Shown: piece by piece, positions 63,428 through 64,000 of the stretch | Layout: the number at the start of each line of letters is the position of its first letter | Numbering within the stretch: position 1 is the first letter of the stretch | Assembly (NCBI RefSeq): GCF_016902345.1 | Contig: NZ_JACJLR010000001.1 | Coordinates: 124,001 to 188,000, forward strand | DNA from: Mediterraneibacter glycyrrhizinilyticus | Lineage (GTDB): Bacteria; Bacillota; Clostridia; Lachnospirales; Lachnospiraceae | Direction of reading: 5' to 3' | DNA: 64,000 nt | Notes under the pieces: generated by a model | What the model was told of the DNA's origin: nothing | The model's database searches: none | Seen by the model: the letters and a program-made list of their open reading frames with translations, nothing else | Made by a program: the position numbers and the translations under genes

Positions 63428-63461
63428 CAAACACTATTTTCGGATATGTGTTTGTTTTTTT
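63428..63461 (+). terminator. Terminator after the repeat-like pair
   Basis: CAAACAC/GTGTTTG stem followed by TTTTTT, five bases after the second repeat-like copy. Confidence 0.75.
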
Positions 63462-63512
63462 ATAATAAAAATATTTTCAAAATAAAAATATGAAATAAAT
63501 TAATGAATGCGA

Positions 63513-63541
63513 TTGACATGAGATGAATAAGGGTATAATAT
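63513..63541 (+). promoter_or_regulatory. Promoter for cas6
   Basis: TTGACA at 63513-63518, then TAATAT at 63536-63541 (17-base spacer) overlapping TATAAT at 63534-63539 (15-base spacer). About 52 bases before the cas6 ATG. A match to the spacer-like sequence lies at 63480-63497, just upstream. Confidence 0.65.
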
Positions 63542-63592
63542 ATTCTCAACAGATATGAGATCCGAGAAAAACGATTTAGAAGGAGGCGGAAA

Positions 63593-64000
63593 ATGCGCGT
63601 ATATACGATAAAAGTCAAATTATATACACTTCGGGAGATTCCTTTAAGCCAGATACAGTCAAAAGTCACTTCTTTTTTGGACAAAGGATTTGCCCGGGAT
63701 AGGGAACTTTTGCAAATGCATGAAGCAAATGCTTTCAAGAATTACTGCTTTGATTTCCCTTATCAAATTGACTCTGATAAAATATATCACAAAGGAAAAA
63801 TATATACTCTTACTGTGCGGACCATCGATCCGAAGCTTGCAAGATATTTTTCCGAAGTATGTGTAAACTGCTACACGGAAGATATGAAAGGGCTGACGGC
63901 AGAGATAAGAGTTCTCCCACATAAGCACATTCAGACTCTCTATACTTTGACGCCTGCGATATTGAAAGATGAGAAAGGATATTGGCGGAAGCACATGAGT
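63593..64000 (+). CDS. cas6: CRISPR repeat endoribonuclease Cas6, 5' part
   Basis: ATG 63593 follows AGAAGGAGGCGG; the frame is open through the last base of the window (136 codons), so the gene is cut by the edge. It begins MRVYTIKVKLYTLREIPLSQ, continues KGFARDRELLQMHEAN and KNYCFDFPYQI, and has YTLTVRTIDPKLARYF and ILKDEKGYWRKHMS. This is the N-terminal ferredoxin-like RAMP domain of Cas6 as found in type I-B and some type III loci; the Gly-rich C-terminal motif is outside. Cas6 cuts precursor crRNA in the repeat. The remaining cas genes should lie to the right. Confidence 0.78.
   Translation, partial: MRVYTIKVKLYTLREIPLSQIQSKVTSFLDKGFARDRELLQMHEANAFKNYCFDFPYQIDSDKIYHKGKIYTLTVRTIDPKLARYFSEVCVNCYTEDMKGLTAEIRVLPHKHIQTLYTLTPAILKDEKGYWRKHMS

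Overview
The window reads as a chromosomal segment of a low-GC-phylum anaerobe of the class Clostridia, most likely a Lachnospiraceae-type gut bacterium. Reasons: pyruvate:ferredoxin oxidoreductase (nifJ) and a PPi-type phosphofructokinase, a meso-DAP-type MurE, the Firmicutes order priA-def-fmt-metallopeptidase-rsmB-rlmN-PP2C-PASTA kinase-rsgA-rpe-thiN, many TTG/GTG starts behind strong AGGAGG ribosome sites, a YARHG protein and LytTR/GHKL regulators. Species cannot be fixed from the sequence alone.

Layout. 1-3.6 kb: end of a membrane acyltransferase, then a CPBP membrane protease and a 43-residue ORF enclosed by two inverted copies of a ~200-bp structured palindrome, then a Na+:alanine symporter. 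3.8-17.5 kb: a tightly packed housekeeping run for wall synthesis, replication restart, N-formyl-Met handling, rRNA methylation, the PrpC/PrkC phosphorylation switch, ribosome assembly and thiamine. 17.5-22.6 kb: ychF, lgt, a YARHG lipid-side protein, an AAA/nuclease fusion and an amber-interrupted micropeptide. 22.9-26.4 kb: nifJ with its own promoter and terminator. 26.6-34.9 kb: a LytTR two-component pair, a membrane-anchored permuted GH3 enzyme, a GtrA-like protein and a second GH3 enzyme. 35-39.4 kb: an orphan sugar-binding lipoprotein, then secG-rnr-smpB. 39.5-42.2 kb: a HAD phosphatase preceded by an AT-rich two-gene module with RexA/RexB-like architecture, next to tRNA-Ala, tRNA-Val and the tmRNA gene. 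42.4-51.6 kb: phospholipase-C-like protein, MFS carrier, ABC exporter with a giant coiled-coil permease, and a copper cassette csoR-copA whose last domain is a CopZ-like module with its own internal ribosome site. 51.7-55.7 kb: pyrC, pfp, glf. 56-60 kb: an EssB-like membrane pseudokinase with an Ig-like surface protein, and an Asn-rich small protein. 60-62.4 kb: RNA methyltransferase, rdgB, yfcE. 62.5-63.3 kb: seven tRNAs from one consensus promoter. 63.3-64 kb: two degenerate CRISPR-repeat-like sequences, a terminator, a promoter and the first 136 codons of cas6.

The most interesting signal is at the right edge. Two repeat-like sequences enclose a 28-nt spacer-like stretch whose first 18 bases match, 17 of 18, a site just in front of the cas6 promoter, preceded there by TTTCA. 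This is the arrangement expected for a crRNA-like regulator (CreR/CreA type) by which a type I-B effector represses its own cas promoter. Second are the inverted pair of covarying palindromes at 0.65-2.14 kb and the RexAB-like pair at 40-41.5 kb.
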